Assembly (NCBI GenBank): GCA_043760535.1 | Contig: JAYUOV010000001.1 | Span: 35,600-99,599, forward strand | Length of the DNA: 64,000 nucleotides | Direction: 5' to 3' | From: JAZKFT01 sp043760535 | Lineage (GTDB): Bacteria; Bacteroidota; Bacteroidia; Chitinophagales; Chitinophagaceae | Shown here: positions 16,499 to 26,254 of the stretch, piece after piece | How positions within the stretch are numbered: position 1 is the stretch's first letter | How the letters are laid out: the number at the start of each line of letters is the position of its first letter | The notes under the pieces: generated by a model | What the model was told of the DNA's origin: nothing | Databases searched by the model: none | Seen by the model: the letters and a program-made list of their open reading frames with translations, nothing else | Translations under genes and position numbers: made by a program

Positions 16499-17248
16499 CT
16501 AAGAATAGATTTTCAACAGTTTTAAAACACTTTCTTTGAATCCACGGCTAATAGGTACTTCTGTTTGGCCAATCATAACAAAGTCGCTACCTATTTTTTC
16601 TAAAAAATTAATATTAACTATATATGAGCGATGGGTTTGTATGAAATGGTCTTGGGGCAAAGCCTTTTGAAAATCGGTGAGTGTGGAGCGGATGATGTGG
16701 CGACTATCGACAAAAGACAACTCAAGGTAATTTTTAAAGGCCTCGATATATTGAATGTCTTTTATGAATATTTTTTTGAAAACCTCCTTATTTTTTATGA
16801 AAATTGCGTCATTTATCTCTATTTCAGACTCCTTCTTTACAGATTCGGTAGTGTGCGTTCCTGTTCTGTTTTCATTATAGTTATTGAGTGCTATTTCTAT
16901 TGTGGTGAATATATCCGCTTGCTTAAAAGGTTTTACCAAGTAGCCGTAAGGATTGGTACCTGCAGCAGTTTTAACAGTAGCAGAATCGCTAAGTGCTGTT
17001 AAAAAAATAAACGGGATTTTATATTTTTTGTTAATCTGATCTGCTATCCATATACCATCTTTTTTACCACTGATATTAATGTCTAGCATCGCAAAATCAG
17101 TTTCGCCTTTTTCTAAAACGGCGATGGCTTCATCTGCAGACATAGCATCACCAGATACTTCGTATCCACTCTCTTCCAAGTAATCCCGTAGTAGGTCTAA
17201 AGTTACAAATTCGTCTTCCACAATTAGGATGCGAACATTTTTTTCCAT
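16499..17248 (-). CDS. LytTR-family response regulator
   Basis: 249 aa. N-terminal receiver domain with the acidic pair VEDE, phosphoacceptor Asp56 in FAMLDINIS, switch Thr in FLTALSD and Lys in LVKPFK. After a linker of about 25 residues comes a LytTR DNA-binding domain (IFIKDIQYIEAFKNYLELSF, IIRSTLTDFQKALP, FIQTHRSYIVNI). It binds promoter DNA when phosphorylated. It is encoded 50 nt downstream of the histidine kinase gene, so the two form a two-component pair. Confidence 0.93.
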   Translation of the reverse strand: MEKNVRILIVEDEFVTLDLLRDYLEESGYEVSGDAMSADEAIAVLEKGETDFAMLDINISGKKDGIWIADQINKKYKIPFIFLTALSDSATVKTAAGTNPYGYLVKPFKQADIFTTIEIALNNYNENRTGTHTTESVKKESEIEINDAIFIKNKEVFKKIFIKDIQYIEAFKNYLELSFVDSRHIIRSTLTDFQKALPQDHFIQTHRSYIVNINFLEKIGSDFVMIGQTEVPISRGFKESVLKLLKIYS

Positions 17249-17298
17249 AAATATTTTAATTTCTAAATATTGGGCTAATATAACATGTACTCAGTATC

Positions 17299-19290
17299 TT
17301 AAGTATTTTTTATGCAACGGATGGTAAACACTGTTCCCGTATTAGTTGATACAAGGTCTAAAGTTCCCTTTATTTGTCTTACCAAGCCTCTAACTAAATT
17401 CATGCCTAATGTACTTGTTTTATTTAAATCAAAATTAGCAGGCAAACCCATACCATTATCTTGAACAACAAAAACGAGATGCTTTTGCTCTTGACGGAAT
17501 TGGATAAGGATTTCGCCCTTTGTGAGGTTAATAAAAGCATATTTATAGCAATTGGTTATCAATTCATTCATAATTAAACCTAAGGGGATTGCCATATCAA
17601 TATCTACTGCAGAATCGTCAATATCCAAAATGATTTTTATATCTTGAAGTTCGCTTTTCTGCGATTTTTCAATGTTTTTAGTGAGCATATTAAGGTAAGA
17701 CTTGATTTCTATAGTGGTTAAATTTTCAGATTGATATAAGTTTTGATGCACCAATGCGATTGAAAATACACGGTCTTGCCCCGCTTTCATTAGTTGTTTT
17801 GTAGGTACATCTTTAATTTGTCTGGCTTGTTTATCTAAAAGGCCCAATATGATTTGCAAGTTGTTTTTAACCCGATGATGTATTTCTTTTAATAGCGTCT
17901 CCTTTTCGCCCAGCGACTTTTCTAGCAAAGCTTTTTGTTGGGCTATGATTTCATTGTCTTTTTTGATACGGCTATAAAAGACTAAGCCTAATATAGTAAA
18001 TATAACTAATGAAATAATAGCCCAATTACGCAGGTTTTTTTGAAGAAGCTTTTCTTCTTCCGAGGATTTTAATTGAGTAATATAACTATCCGCTTTAACA
18101 CGTGATTCTATTTGCCAGAGTTTGCGTTTATCGTTGCGTCTACTGAGACTGTCTTTCATTTCATTAGCTAATTTCAAATATCGAAAAGCATTAGTATAGT
18201 CTTTTGTGGTTTCATAATATCTATAATAATTATCATAAAGCCTTAAAGGCTTGAAGTAATTGACCTCTTGTGAGAAATCAATATTCGATTTTAAAAATTC
18301 AATATTTTTGAGCAAGGGTTTTACCTCATCTACTTTCCCCAATTGTAATTTAATTCTAATTAGAACTTGTAGTGCATCGAAAGTGGCTACTGTTTTTTCT
18401 ACATTTTTAAGGTCTTGTAGTGCTTTATATAAGTCGTGCCCTCTTTCTGCATACTTTTCACTTTCTTTAAAATTACCCATTTCTAGCATATATTGGGCTA
18501 TATCTAACGAGGCCAAGCCTTGCCAAAAAATACCATACCAGTATTGAGGTTCTGCATATTTACTGTTCAGATTAAAATCGTATAGCTTCTCTGCATACGC
18601 TATCGCTTTGGGATAGTTTTTGGTTTCGGCATAAATCGCCTCAATGGTATTTAATATCATTGTAAATTCATGGGCGTTAATGTAGTGGCTTGCCATAGAA
18701 ATCTTTTCAGCTTCTAATAAACATTCCAACCCTTTTTCATAATCGCCTAAAGCATAAAAATTACAACCAATAATTTTTAATGTAGCAACTAAGTTGTATC
18801 GTTCTAGCTTGTTATAACCTAAGCGTTTTATTTGTTCAAAACATTTTAAAAAAGCTGAATACATATCCTGTTCTCCTAATTTTTTATCTCCAGAAACTGC
18901 AAAGGATTTATACCATTGTGCTACAATCAATTCTGCTTCTAATCCACTTTCTTCTGCAATTTTGACCATTTCCTTAATCGTTTTTGTACACTGTTCGGAA
19001 TTATTAATCTTAAACTGTTCAGCAAAACGCAAATACTGATAGTGCCAAAAGAAAGTGACTTTACGATCATTATTGTTTAAAATAATGGGCAGAAGAGCTT
19101 CATAAGTTGCCTTGTTAAATTTTATGATATTACTGTCTGCAAGAAAATCAAGACGTTGGTCTGTGCTGGCTAGTTTTCGGAAGGATCCAATGGTGGCTGA
19201 TGGTTGTGCATACGCTTCATGGGATAATAAAAAGAAAAGTAATAAAATTACTTTTTGCATTACAGAATTTAAAAATTTATTTTTATACAT
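17299..19290 (-). CDS. TPR-containing sensor histidine kinase (HisKA_2 type)
   Basis: 663 aa; ATG at 19260 (MQKVILLLFFLLSHEAYAQ) gives an equally good signal peptide. A periplasmic region of about 390 residues of TPR-like helices (ALGDYEKGLECLLEAEKIS, NYPKAIAYAEKLY) is followed by one transmembrane helix (WAIISLVIFTILGLVFYS), a coiled linker, the phosphoacceptor His near residue 470 in EIHHRVKNNLQIILGLL, and an HATPase_c domain (NELITNCYKYAF, VQDNGMGLPANF, GMNLVRGLV). The HRVKNNLQ box marks the HisKA_2 class. It signals to the LytTR regulator next door; the stimulus is unknown. Confidence 0.92.
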   Translation of the reverse strand: MYKNKFLNSVMQKVILLLFFLLSHEAYAQPSATIGSFRKLASTDQRLDFLADSNIIKFNKATYEALLPIILNNNDRKVTFFWHYQYLRFAEQFKINNSEQCTKTIKEMVKIAEESGLEAELIVAQWYKSFAVSGDKKLGEQDMYSAFLKCFEQIKRLGYNKLERYNLVATLKIIGCNFYALGDYEKGLECLLEAEKISMASHYINAHEFTMILNTIEAIYAETKNYPKAIAYAEKLYDFNLNSKYAEPQYWYGIFWQGLASLDIAQYMLEMGNFKESEKYAERGHDLYKALQDLKNVEKTVATFDALQVLIRIKLQLGKVDEVKPLLKNIEFLKSNIDFSQEVNYFKPLRLYDNYYRYYETTKDYTNAFRYLKLANEMKDSLSRRNDKRKLWQIESRVKADSYITQLKSSEEEKLLQKNLRNWAIISLVIFTILGLVFYSRIKKDNEIIAQQKALLEKSLGEKETLLKEIHHRVKNNLQIILGLLDKQARQIKDVPTKQLMKAGQDRVFSIALVHQNLYQSENLTTIEIKSYLNMLTKNIEKSQKSELQDIKIILDIDDSAVDIDMAIPLGLIMNELITNCYKYAFINLTKGEILIQFRQEQKHLVFVVQDNGMGLPANFDLNKTSTLGMNLVRGLVRQIKGTLDLVSTNTGTVFTIRCIKNT

Positions 19291-19309
19291 TCTTATTTAT
19301 GTAAGTTAA

Positions 19310-19985
19310 TAATATAATACCTACCCTATTTTTTAAACCTTTACAAAGATTTAAAGTTGATGCTTTACGGCAGGTTGAAATGAACTAGTGTAATATGATA
19401 TTATTTATTGGAGTTCATAAATCTAAAAACCCAAAAGAGTTAAATGGAATGTGCCAAATTACATTTTTGTGCTAAAAGTTGCGGTGCTTCAATCGCTATT
19501 AACTATATTCTTTTCCAAACCACTCAAAACTCCACCCAAAAAAATAGGTTTCATGCTCTTTAACAAGCACATCAAGAAGTCAATTTCAATTTTATTTGGA
19601 AAAGCTTTGTTCATAACACCTAATGGCTGCTTGTGTAATACAATTTCGAAAACTAAGTGCTGAAATAGAGTACTACCAAGTAAAAGATTTTATTATAGTA
19701 ATTGCAACAGTTACTATTATCGTTTGTATCTTAAAAGTTTAAACAAAATGGTATAAATCGGTAATAGATTTCTAAAGCTTTTTTTACATTTATTAATAGC
19801 ACACATTCGGTGCGGCATACTATTGTAAAGGCCGCTTTGTTTAACTGAAAATCAAGGTAAAGAATACGTGTACCAAATAATACCCAGCGTTCGTAGTGTA
19901 TGAGTTGGTAGAGCGGTGTATCGCATAACCTGGTCAAAAAGATTGCATACGGTTGCCATTTATTTATAATTTTCTAAGACCCCTC
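19310..19985. other. Gene-poor AT-rich stretch
   Basis: No convincing gene was found on either strand. Open frames are short and without recognisable motifs. With IS relics on both sides it is probably eroded mobile DNA. Confidence 0.5.
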
Positions 19986-19989
19986 CACT

Positions 19990-20400
19990 ACTTTTACTTG
20001 ACCAGTTGTACACTATTATAGGCGCCACTTAGCCGTTTAATAAAACATTTACATATAAAATATTAAGGTTAGGATATTTGTGGGCAGAATTACCTCATAT
20101 AGCGATTTGAAAATTGGGGAAAAATATGGGATAGTGTAGTAATGATACGTTGAAACCATGGCCAATTGGTGAATAGTAGTACCCACTTTTACAACTGCTG
20201 CTTTAGATTAAACCATTTAAAATTATTGCAGTTAAAACTGTTTGATTTTCTATTCAAGCAACGCTCAATATTACAAGTCCATTTTGGCTTACATCAATGC
20301 CAATCTTCGAAATCCCTTTCGCTATGTTGTTTGCATTTGTAGAATATGTGGTCTTACTATCGTTTTTGGGTGATTTAGCTACAAACTCGATATCTTTTAC
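19990..20400 (-). pseudogene. Possible IS110-family transposase remnant
   Basis: Minus-strand pieces in order: KIGIDVSQNGLVIL around 20290 (compare the GIDVSKxxL start of IS110 transposases, first Asp of the DEDD site), IHQLAMVS near 20180 (compare the YxQLAxxL segment) and NSAHKYPNLNI near 20080 (compare the NKAxKYxxxLNxKxKND segment). They are separated by stops and frame changes. The order and spacing fit an eroded IS110, but each match is short, so the call is tentative. Confidence 0.45.
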
Positions 20401-20761
20401 TTAGGTTTTCTAATGGTTTCTAAAAAAATTTCTAAGTTAAAAAATTGCTGATACCTAATCTGGCTCAGCTGTATTAGATTGCTATTTATGCCTCACCGTA
20501 ATTAATGTATAAACGAGTAGAAGTAGGGAGTTTTTTATATACGCATTTAAGCACAATGAGAGTAAAATATGTGTATTTCACGATTCTTGCCCGTATTTAT
20601 TTTGCATATTTCTGTTTTTTTTGATAATAAGAAAAATACCTTACTATATACATTCGGGTGAAACTGAAATGGCTTTGAAAAATCAATTTCCTTACTTTGT
20701 GTATTTATTCGTCCTTCGTTATCTAGGTTACCGAATCTTAATTTACATAAAATACTAGTAT
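20401..20761. other. Intergenic region upstream of the glucosaminidase cluster
   Basis: No gene is seen. It presumably carries the promoter for the cluster starting at 20762, but no element matching the TTG / TAnnTTTG form could be picked with confidence. Confidence 0.4.
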
Positions 20762-21232
20762 ATGAAAAATATTTACATATCCATAATCATTCTTCTCGGC
20801 TTTATAAATGTTGTTTTAGCAGATAACACTGCAAAGGCTTATCTACAAAAAAATAATACACTTGCCATAAAAGTGATGAAAGAAAGTGGCATACCTGCAA
20901 GTATTACACTTGCTATAGCTTTAGTAGAAAGTGGTAATGGTACCAGCAGAATTTGCAAAAAAATGAATAATCATTTTGGGGTAAGAGGTAAAAATTCGGG
21001 CAAAATAAAATCCAGTTATAAGGAATTTGCAAGCACCGAAGCTGCTTACACTGACTTTGCCCGTATGATTTCAAATAAAAAATATTATCCCAAATTAAAA
21101 GGGCAGTTGAATGTAAAAAAATGGGTGAATGCCATGAAGAGTAGTGGTTACAGCGAAGCCCCCGATATATGGGCCAAAAAAATTACCTCAACCATTTCGC
21201 TATACAAACTCACTGCATACGATAAGGAATAA
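20762..21232 (+). CDS. Secreted glucosaminidase (FlgJ/LytG-like peptidoglycan hydrolase)
   Basis: 156 aa with a signal peptide (IYISIIILLGFINVVLADN). The glucosaminidase-domain core is clear: ASITLAIALVESGNGTS with the catalytic Glu, NNHFGVRG, YKEFASTEAAYTDFARMI and the YSEAPDIWAKKI end. It cleaves the glycan backbone of peptidoglycan at GlcNAc. At little more than the bare domain it lacks LysM or SH3 anchors. It is the first gene of a tight same-strand run (15-nt gap to the next) with two SGNH proteins and an MBOAT acyltransferase, which suggests coordinated cell-wall cutting and acyl decoration. Confidence 0.88.
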   Translation: MKNIYISIIILLGFINVVLADNTAKAYLQKNNTLAIKVMKESGIPASITLAIALVESGNGTSRICKKMNNHFGVRGKNSGKIKSSYKEFASTEAAYTDFARMISNKKYYPKLKGQLNVKKWVNAMKSSGYSEAPDIWAKKITSTISLYKLTAYDKE

Positions 21233-21247
21233 TGTATTATTGCAAAC

Positions 21248-22561
21248 ATGAAAAAAGCAGAAAAAAGGTTATTATGGTTTGGTTTTATGGCCTTTGCAGC
21301 AACATTGTTGTTTTCTTTTTTACCCACTCGTTTCCATATTTTCAATTATGACTTTAGGGAGGTAGATTTTTTAAGCGACATAAAAACCAGCAACCCCAGC
21401 ACTCCGTTGGGTAAAATTACCCATGCCGCACCTCTAGATACTACAAAATTTGACTTTACAACCTATAAAGACATTATTAATTATCAGCCTGCTAATAACC
21501 AGCCGGTAGAAAAATTTATTAAGGCCCTACGCGATTTAATGAACGGCAAAAGGAAACTAGTTAGAATAGCCTATCTAGGCGACAGTTTTATAGAAGGAGA
21601 TTTAATAACTATGGATTTGAGGCGTATGTTACAAATGCGGTTTGGTGGTTCAGGCGTAGGCTTTGTTCCTATAACATCTATTAGCGCAGGTTTCCGGCAA
21701 ACCATTTCACATTCATTTACATCTAACTGGAATGATTATAGTTTTAAAAGCCCCGGCGATAGGAGCAGGGTATTTATTTCGGGCCACAATTTTAGCACCA
21801 ACGGTGGGGCATCGGTAAGTTACCGCAGCACCAAGGATTCCCTACTTAATCATTTCGACAAAGTATTTGCCCTTTATAAAAGCAGTAAGGGCGTAACGGT
21901 AAGTATTAATAATAGTCCACTTACTTTTCCTGCTTCGGCTGTAGTTGCAAAAAAACTGGTAGCCACCCAAGTTCAAAGTCTGAGTGCATCATTTGCAAGT
22001 GGAAACAATATCTATTACGGTTTCAGTTTTGAACCTGATACTGGTATAGTTGTCGATAATTTTTCATTCCGCGGTATAAGTGGCGTAGAGTTTAAGCAAC
22101 TAGCTCCCGATTTTCTTTCGCAAATAAACGATGTGCAGTTATACGATCTTATAGTATTTCAATATGGTCCAAACCTTCTTTTTAAACCTGGAGCAGACGA
22201 TTTTACCTATTATTCAAAGCCTATGACTACTGCCATTGAATTGTTTAGAAACGGCTTTCCTAAGTCGGATATACTTATGGTAAGTACTGGCGACAAGGCA
22301 TTTAGATACAATGGGGTTTACAAAACAGCCAAAGGGGTTCTTCCCTTGTTATATACTCAACAGCAGATTGCTGCTTCTACTGGCATTAATTTTTGGAACC
22401 TATACCTGAATATGGGTGGCGAAAATTCAATGATAGAGTGGGTAGAGGGGGAGAAAAAAATGGCAAACAAAGATTACACTCATGTAAACTGGCAAGGCGG
22501 TAAAAAAATTGCAGAACTAATTTATAATACATTGCTACATGCTTATCAAACAAACAAATAA
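21248..22561 (+). CDS. Membrane-anchored SGNH/GDSL-like hydrolase or O-acyltransferase
   Basis: 437 aa. An N-terminal helix (LLWFGFMAFAATLLFSFL) anchors it in the inner membrane facing the periplasm. After about 90 residues comes RIAYLGDSFIEGDL, the block I Ser motif of SGNH enzymes, then GSGVGFVPI, and near the end DYTHVNWQGGKKIAELIY with the Asp/His pair. It resembles the periplasmic transferase partner of MBOAT proteins in alginate or peptidoglycan O-acetylation. The last 23 nt overlap the next gene, so translation is probably coupled. Confidence 0.8.
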   Translation: MKKAEKRLLWFGFMAFAATLLFSFLPTRFHIFNYDFREVDFLSDIKTSNPSTPLGKITHAAPLDTTKFDFTTYKDIINYQPANNQPVEKFIKALRDLMNGKRKLVRIAYLGDSFIEGDLITMDLRRMLQMRFGGSGVGFVPITSISAGFRQTISHSFTSNWNDYSFKSPGDRSRVFISGHNFSTNGGASVSYRSTKDSLLNHFDKVFALYKSSKGVTVSINNSPLTFPASAVVAKKLVATQVQSLSASFASGNNIYYGFSFEPDTGIVVDNFSFRGISGVEFKQLAPDFLSQINDVQLYDLIVFQYGPNLLFKPGADDFTYYSKPMTTAIELFRNGFPKSDILMVSTGDKAFRYNGVYKTAKGVLPLLYTQQQIAASTGINFWNLYLNMGGENSMIEWVEGEKKMANKDYTHVNWQGGKKIAELIYNTLLHAYQTNK

Positions 22562-23387
22562 GTGGGTACTATCATGGTTAATGTCGGTAGTTACATGCCT
22601 GTTTGCTAGCCAAAGCAATGCACAGCCGTTGAAAAACGAAGAGATGCTATATATTAATCATTATAACAACGGGATAAGCTATGTAAAAATGCTTTCACCT
22701 CTTTTTAAAAAAATGAGCAATTGCAATGAGCCGAGTTGTATAGTATCGGTTTTACACCTTGGCGATTCTCATATTAAATCCAAATTTTATAGCCAGTCAA
22801 TGGAATCGAAGCTAAATATACTATTTAATCAGATGGTGCATACATACAGGCTAAATGACAGCATAGTAGGCCGAAAGAGTTACTTTTTTAATCTTGAACA
22901 GTATGCTTTGATAGGCACTCGTTTCCAGAATTACTACAATTCAGTTTTATTACAGAGTTACCTCCTTGCCAATACACCCGATTTTGTAATTATTTCGTTA
23001 GGTACCAACGATGCATATAGCGGAATAGCTATAAGCAAAATGAATTCGCAGATGAAAGAGTTGGTCAAATTGATAAGAACTAATTCGCCCAAAAGCGTTA
23101 TGCTCTTTACCACTCCACCCGACGAACTTAAATATATACCAACTGCAAACGGGGCCGACCGGCTGGAACTGGTACGCCAAAATATTATGCTCAATTGCAT
23201 GACGGATAGTATCGCCTACTGGAATTTGTACAATGTAATGGGTGGCCGTGGGCAAATGAGAAACTGGCAAAGATGGGGTTTCGCATCAGCAGATAATGTA
23301 CATTATACCGCCAATGGTTATACCGTATTTGGCCGATTGCTAGCAGAAGCTATTTTTGAAGCATATAAACGTATTTGGAACCCTTAA
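22539..23387 (+). CDS. Secreted SGNH/GDSL hydrolase family protein
   Basis: 282 aa with a signal peptide (WVLSWLMSVVTCLFASQSNAQ). SGNH blocks: I VLHLGDSHIKS, III VIISLGTNDAY (Gly/Asn oxyanion hole) and V DNVHYTANGY (catalytic Asp-x-x-His). It is a paralogue in role, and possibly origin, of the preceding gene; both lie directly upstream of the MBOAT gene. Such proteins either put acetyl groups on or take them off periplasmic glycans; which applies cannot be read from the sequence. Confidence 0.85.
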   Translation: MLIKQTNKWVLSWLMSVVTCLFASQSNAQPLKNEEMLYINHYNNGISYVKMLSPLFKKMSNCNEPSCIVSVLHLGDSHIKSKFYSQSMESKLNILFNQMVHTYRLNDSIVGRKSYFFNLEQYALIGTRFQNYYNSVLLQSYLLANTPDFVIISLGTNDAYSGIAISKMNSQMKELVKLIRTNSPKSVMLFTTPPDELKYIPTANGADRLELVRQNIMLNCMTDSIAYWNLYNVMGGRGQMRNWQRWGFASADNVHYTANGYTVFGRLLAEAIFEAYKRIWNP

Positions 23388-23424
23388 ATAAAGCTTTCCA
23401 CACCAGGTATTAGCTTCATAACTT

Positions 23425-24912
23425 ATGATAAATTTTCAGGAATTACTTCAAGAACTTTTGTACGACTCTAAAAAGCCATTGTTATTCAACAGCGGTTTTT
23501 TTGTTTATTTTTTTCTGTTTTTCCTATTTTGTTTTTTGGCAGTACGCAATAAGCCCAAGGCAAGACTTATGGTTTTTACCGGCTTTTCTTTGTATTTTTT
23601 TTACAAGGCTTGTGGCTCATTTGTACTACTGGTGCTCCTATCTGCCGTTACCGATTTTATTATTTCCAATGCCATTTACCGGCAGCAAAACAAGCAGAAG
23701 AAAAAAGTATTACTGGTACTCAGTATTGTGCTTAATCTTGGCCTGTTATTTTATTTTAAATACACTAATTTTTTTATTACCCTTGTAAACGACTTGGGGG
23801 CTGGCCATGTAAACCCTCTTAATTTGGCTTTGCCGATAGGGATATCGTTTTACACCTTCGAAAATCTCAGTTATACTTTCGACGTGTATAAAGGCATTTT
23901 TAAACCAGTAACCCGTTTTATTGATTACCTGTTTTTTCTTTCGTTTTTCCCCAAGCTGGTTATGGGACCCATAGTTAGAGCAGCCGATTTTATTCCACAG
24001 ATTTACAAGCCTTATGACCTTAATAACGAACGGTTGTCTCAGGGCTTCTTTCTCATTTTTACCGGATTGTTTAAAAAGGTAGTGATATCTGATTTTTTAC
24101 AAACCAACTACGTTTACCGTGTTTTTGAAGATCCCGAAAGCCTCAGCAGGCTTACTGGAATTGAATGCTTACTAGGCGTGTATTGCTACGCCATGGTTAT
24201 CTATTGCGATTTTAGTGGCTATTCAGACATAGCAATTGGTATTGCTCGTTGGTTTGGCTTTGATATACCTGCTAATTTTAGATCACCCTATCAAAGTGGC
24301 TCCATCACCGAGTTCTGGCGGCGCTGGCATATATCTTTAAGCAGTTGGCTAAGAGATTATTTATACATACCCTTGGGCGGCAACAGAAAAGGCAAGGTAC
24401 GGACTTATGTAAACCTTTTTATAACCATGCTGCTTGGCGGCTTTTGGCATGGGGCTAGTTTTAATTTCATCATTTGGGGCGGTATGCACGGCGGGGCATT
24501 GGCATTCGAAAAAATGATTTCAAAACAAGGAGACAAAGGAGGGGAGGAGCTTAGGCTAAAACCATGGCGGCGTTTTCTTGGCGTGTTCCTTACCTTTCAT
24601 TTTGTGTGTTTTTGCTGGATATTTTTTAAGGCACAGTCTCTCACGGATGCCATATTTATCATTAAACAAATTGGTACCAATTTACATCCAGAACTAATAG
24701 GAGTACTTTTAGTAGGTTATGGAGGTGTAGTGCTTATGCTTTTGTTAGCTTTCTTGCTTCATTTTACCCCTACTACTTGGAGCGATGCCATTATCCGCAG
24801 GCTAGAGCCTATGCCTGCCTGGGGCTATTTTCTTTTGTTTGCTTTTTTTATGTGGGTCTTTATTCAAACAAAAACCAGCGAACAGGTACTCCCTATTTAT
24901 TTGCAGTTTTAA
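23425..24912 (+). CDS. MBOAT-family O-acyltransferase (AlgI/DltB/PatA-like)
   Basis: 495 aa, about ten membrane helices. Family marks: LPIGISFYTFENLSYTFDVY, FLSFFPKLVMGPIVRA, YCDFSGYSDIAIGIARWFGF, ITEFWRRWHISLSSWLRDY, IPLGGNRKG, and the active-site LLGGFWHGASFNFIIWGGMH with the conserved His. It moves acyl groups, normally acetyl, from the cytoplasm across the inner membrane to a periplasmic SGNH partner, here probably one or both upstream proteins. The glucosaminidase suggests peptidoglycan as acceptor; an exopolysaccharide is the alternative. Confidence 0.93.
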   Translation: MINFQELLQELLYDSKKPLLFNSGFFVYFFLFFLFCFLAVRNKPKARLMVFTGFSLYFFYKACGSFVLLVLLSAVTDFIISNAIYRQQNKQKKKVLLVLSIVLNLGLLFYFKYTNFFITLVNDLGAGHVNPLNLALPIGISFYTFENLSYTFDVYKGIFKPVTRFIDYLFFLSFFPKLVMGPIVRAADFIPQIYKPYDLNNERLSQGFFLIFTGLFKKVVISDFLQTNYVYRVFEDPESLSRLTGIECLLGVYCYAMVIYCDFSGYSDIAIGIARWFGFDIPANFRSPYQSGSITEFWRRWHISLSSWLRDYLYIPLGGNRKGKVRTYVNLFITMLLGGFWHGASFNFIIWGGMHGGALAFEKMISKQGDKGGEELRLKPWRRFLGVFLTFHFVCFCWIFFKAQSLTDAIFIIKQIGTNLHPELIGVLLVGYGGVVLMLLLAFLLHFTPTTWSDAIIRRLEPMPAWGYFLLFAFFMWVFIQTKTSEQVLPIYLQF

Positions 24913-24976
24913 AAGCGGGGGAATGAGGATTTTGATCCATAGAAAAACATATCTTCACTTTTATAAAAGTAAAGAA

Positions 24977-26203
24977 ATGAAATACTTAATAATGTTATTT
25001 GTAGCAGCCAGCGCCATTGGCTCATGCAAAAAATTCCCCCCCCCAATTGAAACAGTTGCTATAGTTTACCAAGATACAACTTTAGTAAAAGCACCTATAA
25101 AGTCAAATGGGGTATTAGTTTTTGAAAACTCTAAAAGTTTTATTTATTACAAACAACCCCAGCCAGAAGCAAGTGTAGCCGCGACTTCACTATTTATTCT
25201 CACATCTTTTACATCTATGGGTTCTGCATTTAATGCTTTAGTAAATGACGAGACAACAATTGGGGAGCAGTTAGAAATCACTCATCCAAACGGGCCTGCA
25301 ATAGTATATGATACAACGCACTCAACATTACGGAACATTTATCCAAACGCCTTTTATATTGCTGGTGATATTACCAATGGTTACAATTATGAAATTAATT
25401 GTTTCGACAAGGTACTCGTTGATAAAATTAATCAAGACGGGATAGTAATGGTGGGTACAACTATACTTCAATTTACCAAAGACTATTATAAAATTTGGAA
25501 AAACGGTGATATCAATAATTTATCTACAATAGTTAATGCCAATCAGACTTTAGGAACAAATCTTTTAGTTGTTAATGTTAACGATCAGTCTTCCATAGAC
25601 CAAAATGCTCCGGCGACAGATGGATTAGTAAGAGCCGTTACAGGTAGTTGGGTTAGATCATGTCAGAATACAAAGGTTGTAAATGGTAAGCGCAGAAGAG
25701 TTTTAGGGTATATCAATTTTGTAAGTTATCGTCGGCCAAGACCATTGCCAAGACCTCCAGGATTGCTTAATCTGTACCTTTATTCTGTGAGTTATAATAC
25801 AACAAGCAGGTCTTTAAAAGGAAGGTTATTCGGATTATGGTTTGATGATTGGAGTACTGGCCATGTGCAAAAAGGTACAATAATAGGCTCTAAAAGAGAC
25901 GGCCAGGCGTATTCTATTGTATCTGGTTATACAAATAGCGGTCTAATACTTATAAATACTACTTGGGGCTCTTACGATCAGTCAGAAAATAACATGCATA
26001 CTTGGATGCTCAAGTATCCACGGCCAGTAATGATTGATCCTTACATCAATCCATTTGCGCCGCCATGGGTAGAGCAGTGGGATTATGACAATATGGAGTT
26101 TTATAGGCCATTATTTATTTTGTCGCATGAACATTGGTCCATGGCCGCAGCAGGATTTGTTATACCCACTGATAATCCCAATTGCACATGTAGTTATGAT
26201 TAG
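24977..26203 (+). CDS. Lipoprotein of unknown function with a C9 tract near its start
   Basis: 408 aa from ATG 24977 (MKYLIMLFVAASAIGSCKK): a lipoprotein signal peptide with lipobox AIGSC. The frame extends further upstream only by overlapping the MBOAT gene. The mature protein has scattered aromatic and Gly-rich strands (FGLWFDDWSTGHVQKGTI, LILINTTWGSYDQ, MNMHTWM-like His/Trp patches) but no recognised domain. Codon use is AT-rich. A run of nine C bases falls within codons 22-25, just behind the lipid-modified Cys. It is 64 nt downstream of the MBOAT gene and may be part of that transcript. Confidence 0.7.
   Translation: MKYLIMLFVAASAIGSCKKFPPPIETVAIVYQDTTLVKAPIKSNGVLVFENSKSFIYYKQPQPEASVAATSLFILTSFTSMGSAFNALVNDETTIGEQLEITHPNGPAIVYDTTHSTLRNIYPNAFYIAGDITNGYNYEINCFDKVLVDKINQDGIVMVGTTILQFTKDYYKIWKNGDINNLSTIVNANQTLGTNLLVVNVNDQSSIDQNAPATDGLVRAVTGSWVRSCQNTKVVNGKRRRVLGYINFVSYRRPRPLPRPPGLLNLYLYSVSYNTTSRSLKGRLFGLWFDDWSTGHVQKGTIIGSKRDGQAYSIVSGYTNSGLILINTTWGSYDQSENNMHTWMLKYPRPVMIDPYINPFAPPWVEQWDYDNMEFYRPLFILSHEHWSMAAAGFVIPTDNPNCTCSYD
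25036..25044 (+). repeat. Homopolymeric C9 tract inside the lipoprotein gene
   Basis: Nine consecutive C bases in an AT-rich gene, placed shortly after the signal peptide. Slippage by one base would truncate the protein. Such tracts are a common basis for phase variation of surface proteins. Confidence 0.75.
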
Positions 26204-26254
26204 GCAATATATAACAAACGATTACAAATCCAACTTTCCTCAAGTTTTTCATAA

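Noticed and set aside
19890..19950. tRNA-like D-arm (gagttggtagagcggtg)
   Set aside because: No T-arm or acceptor stem can be formed around it, so no tRNA is called.
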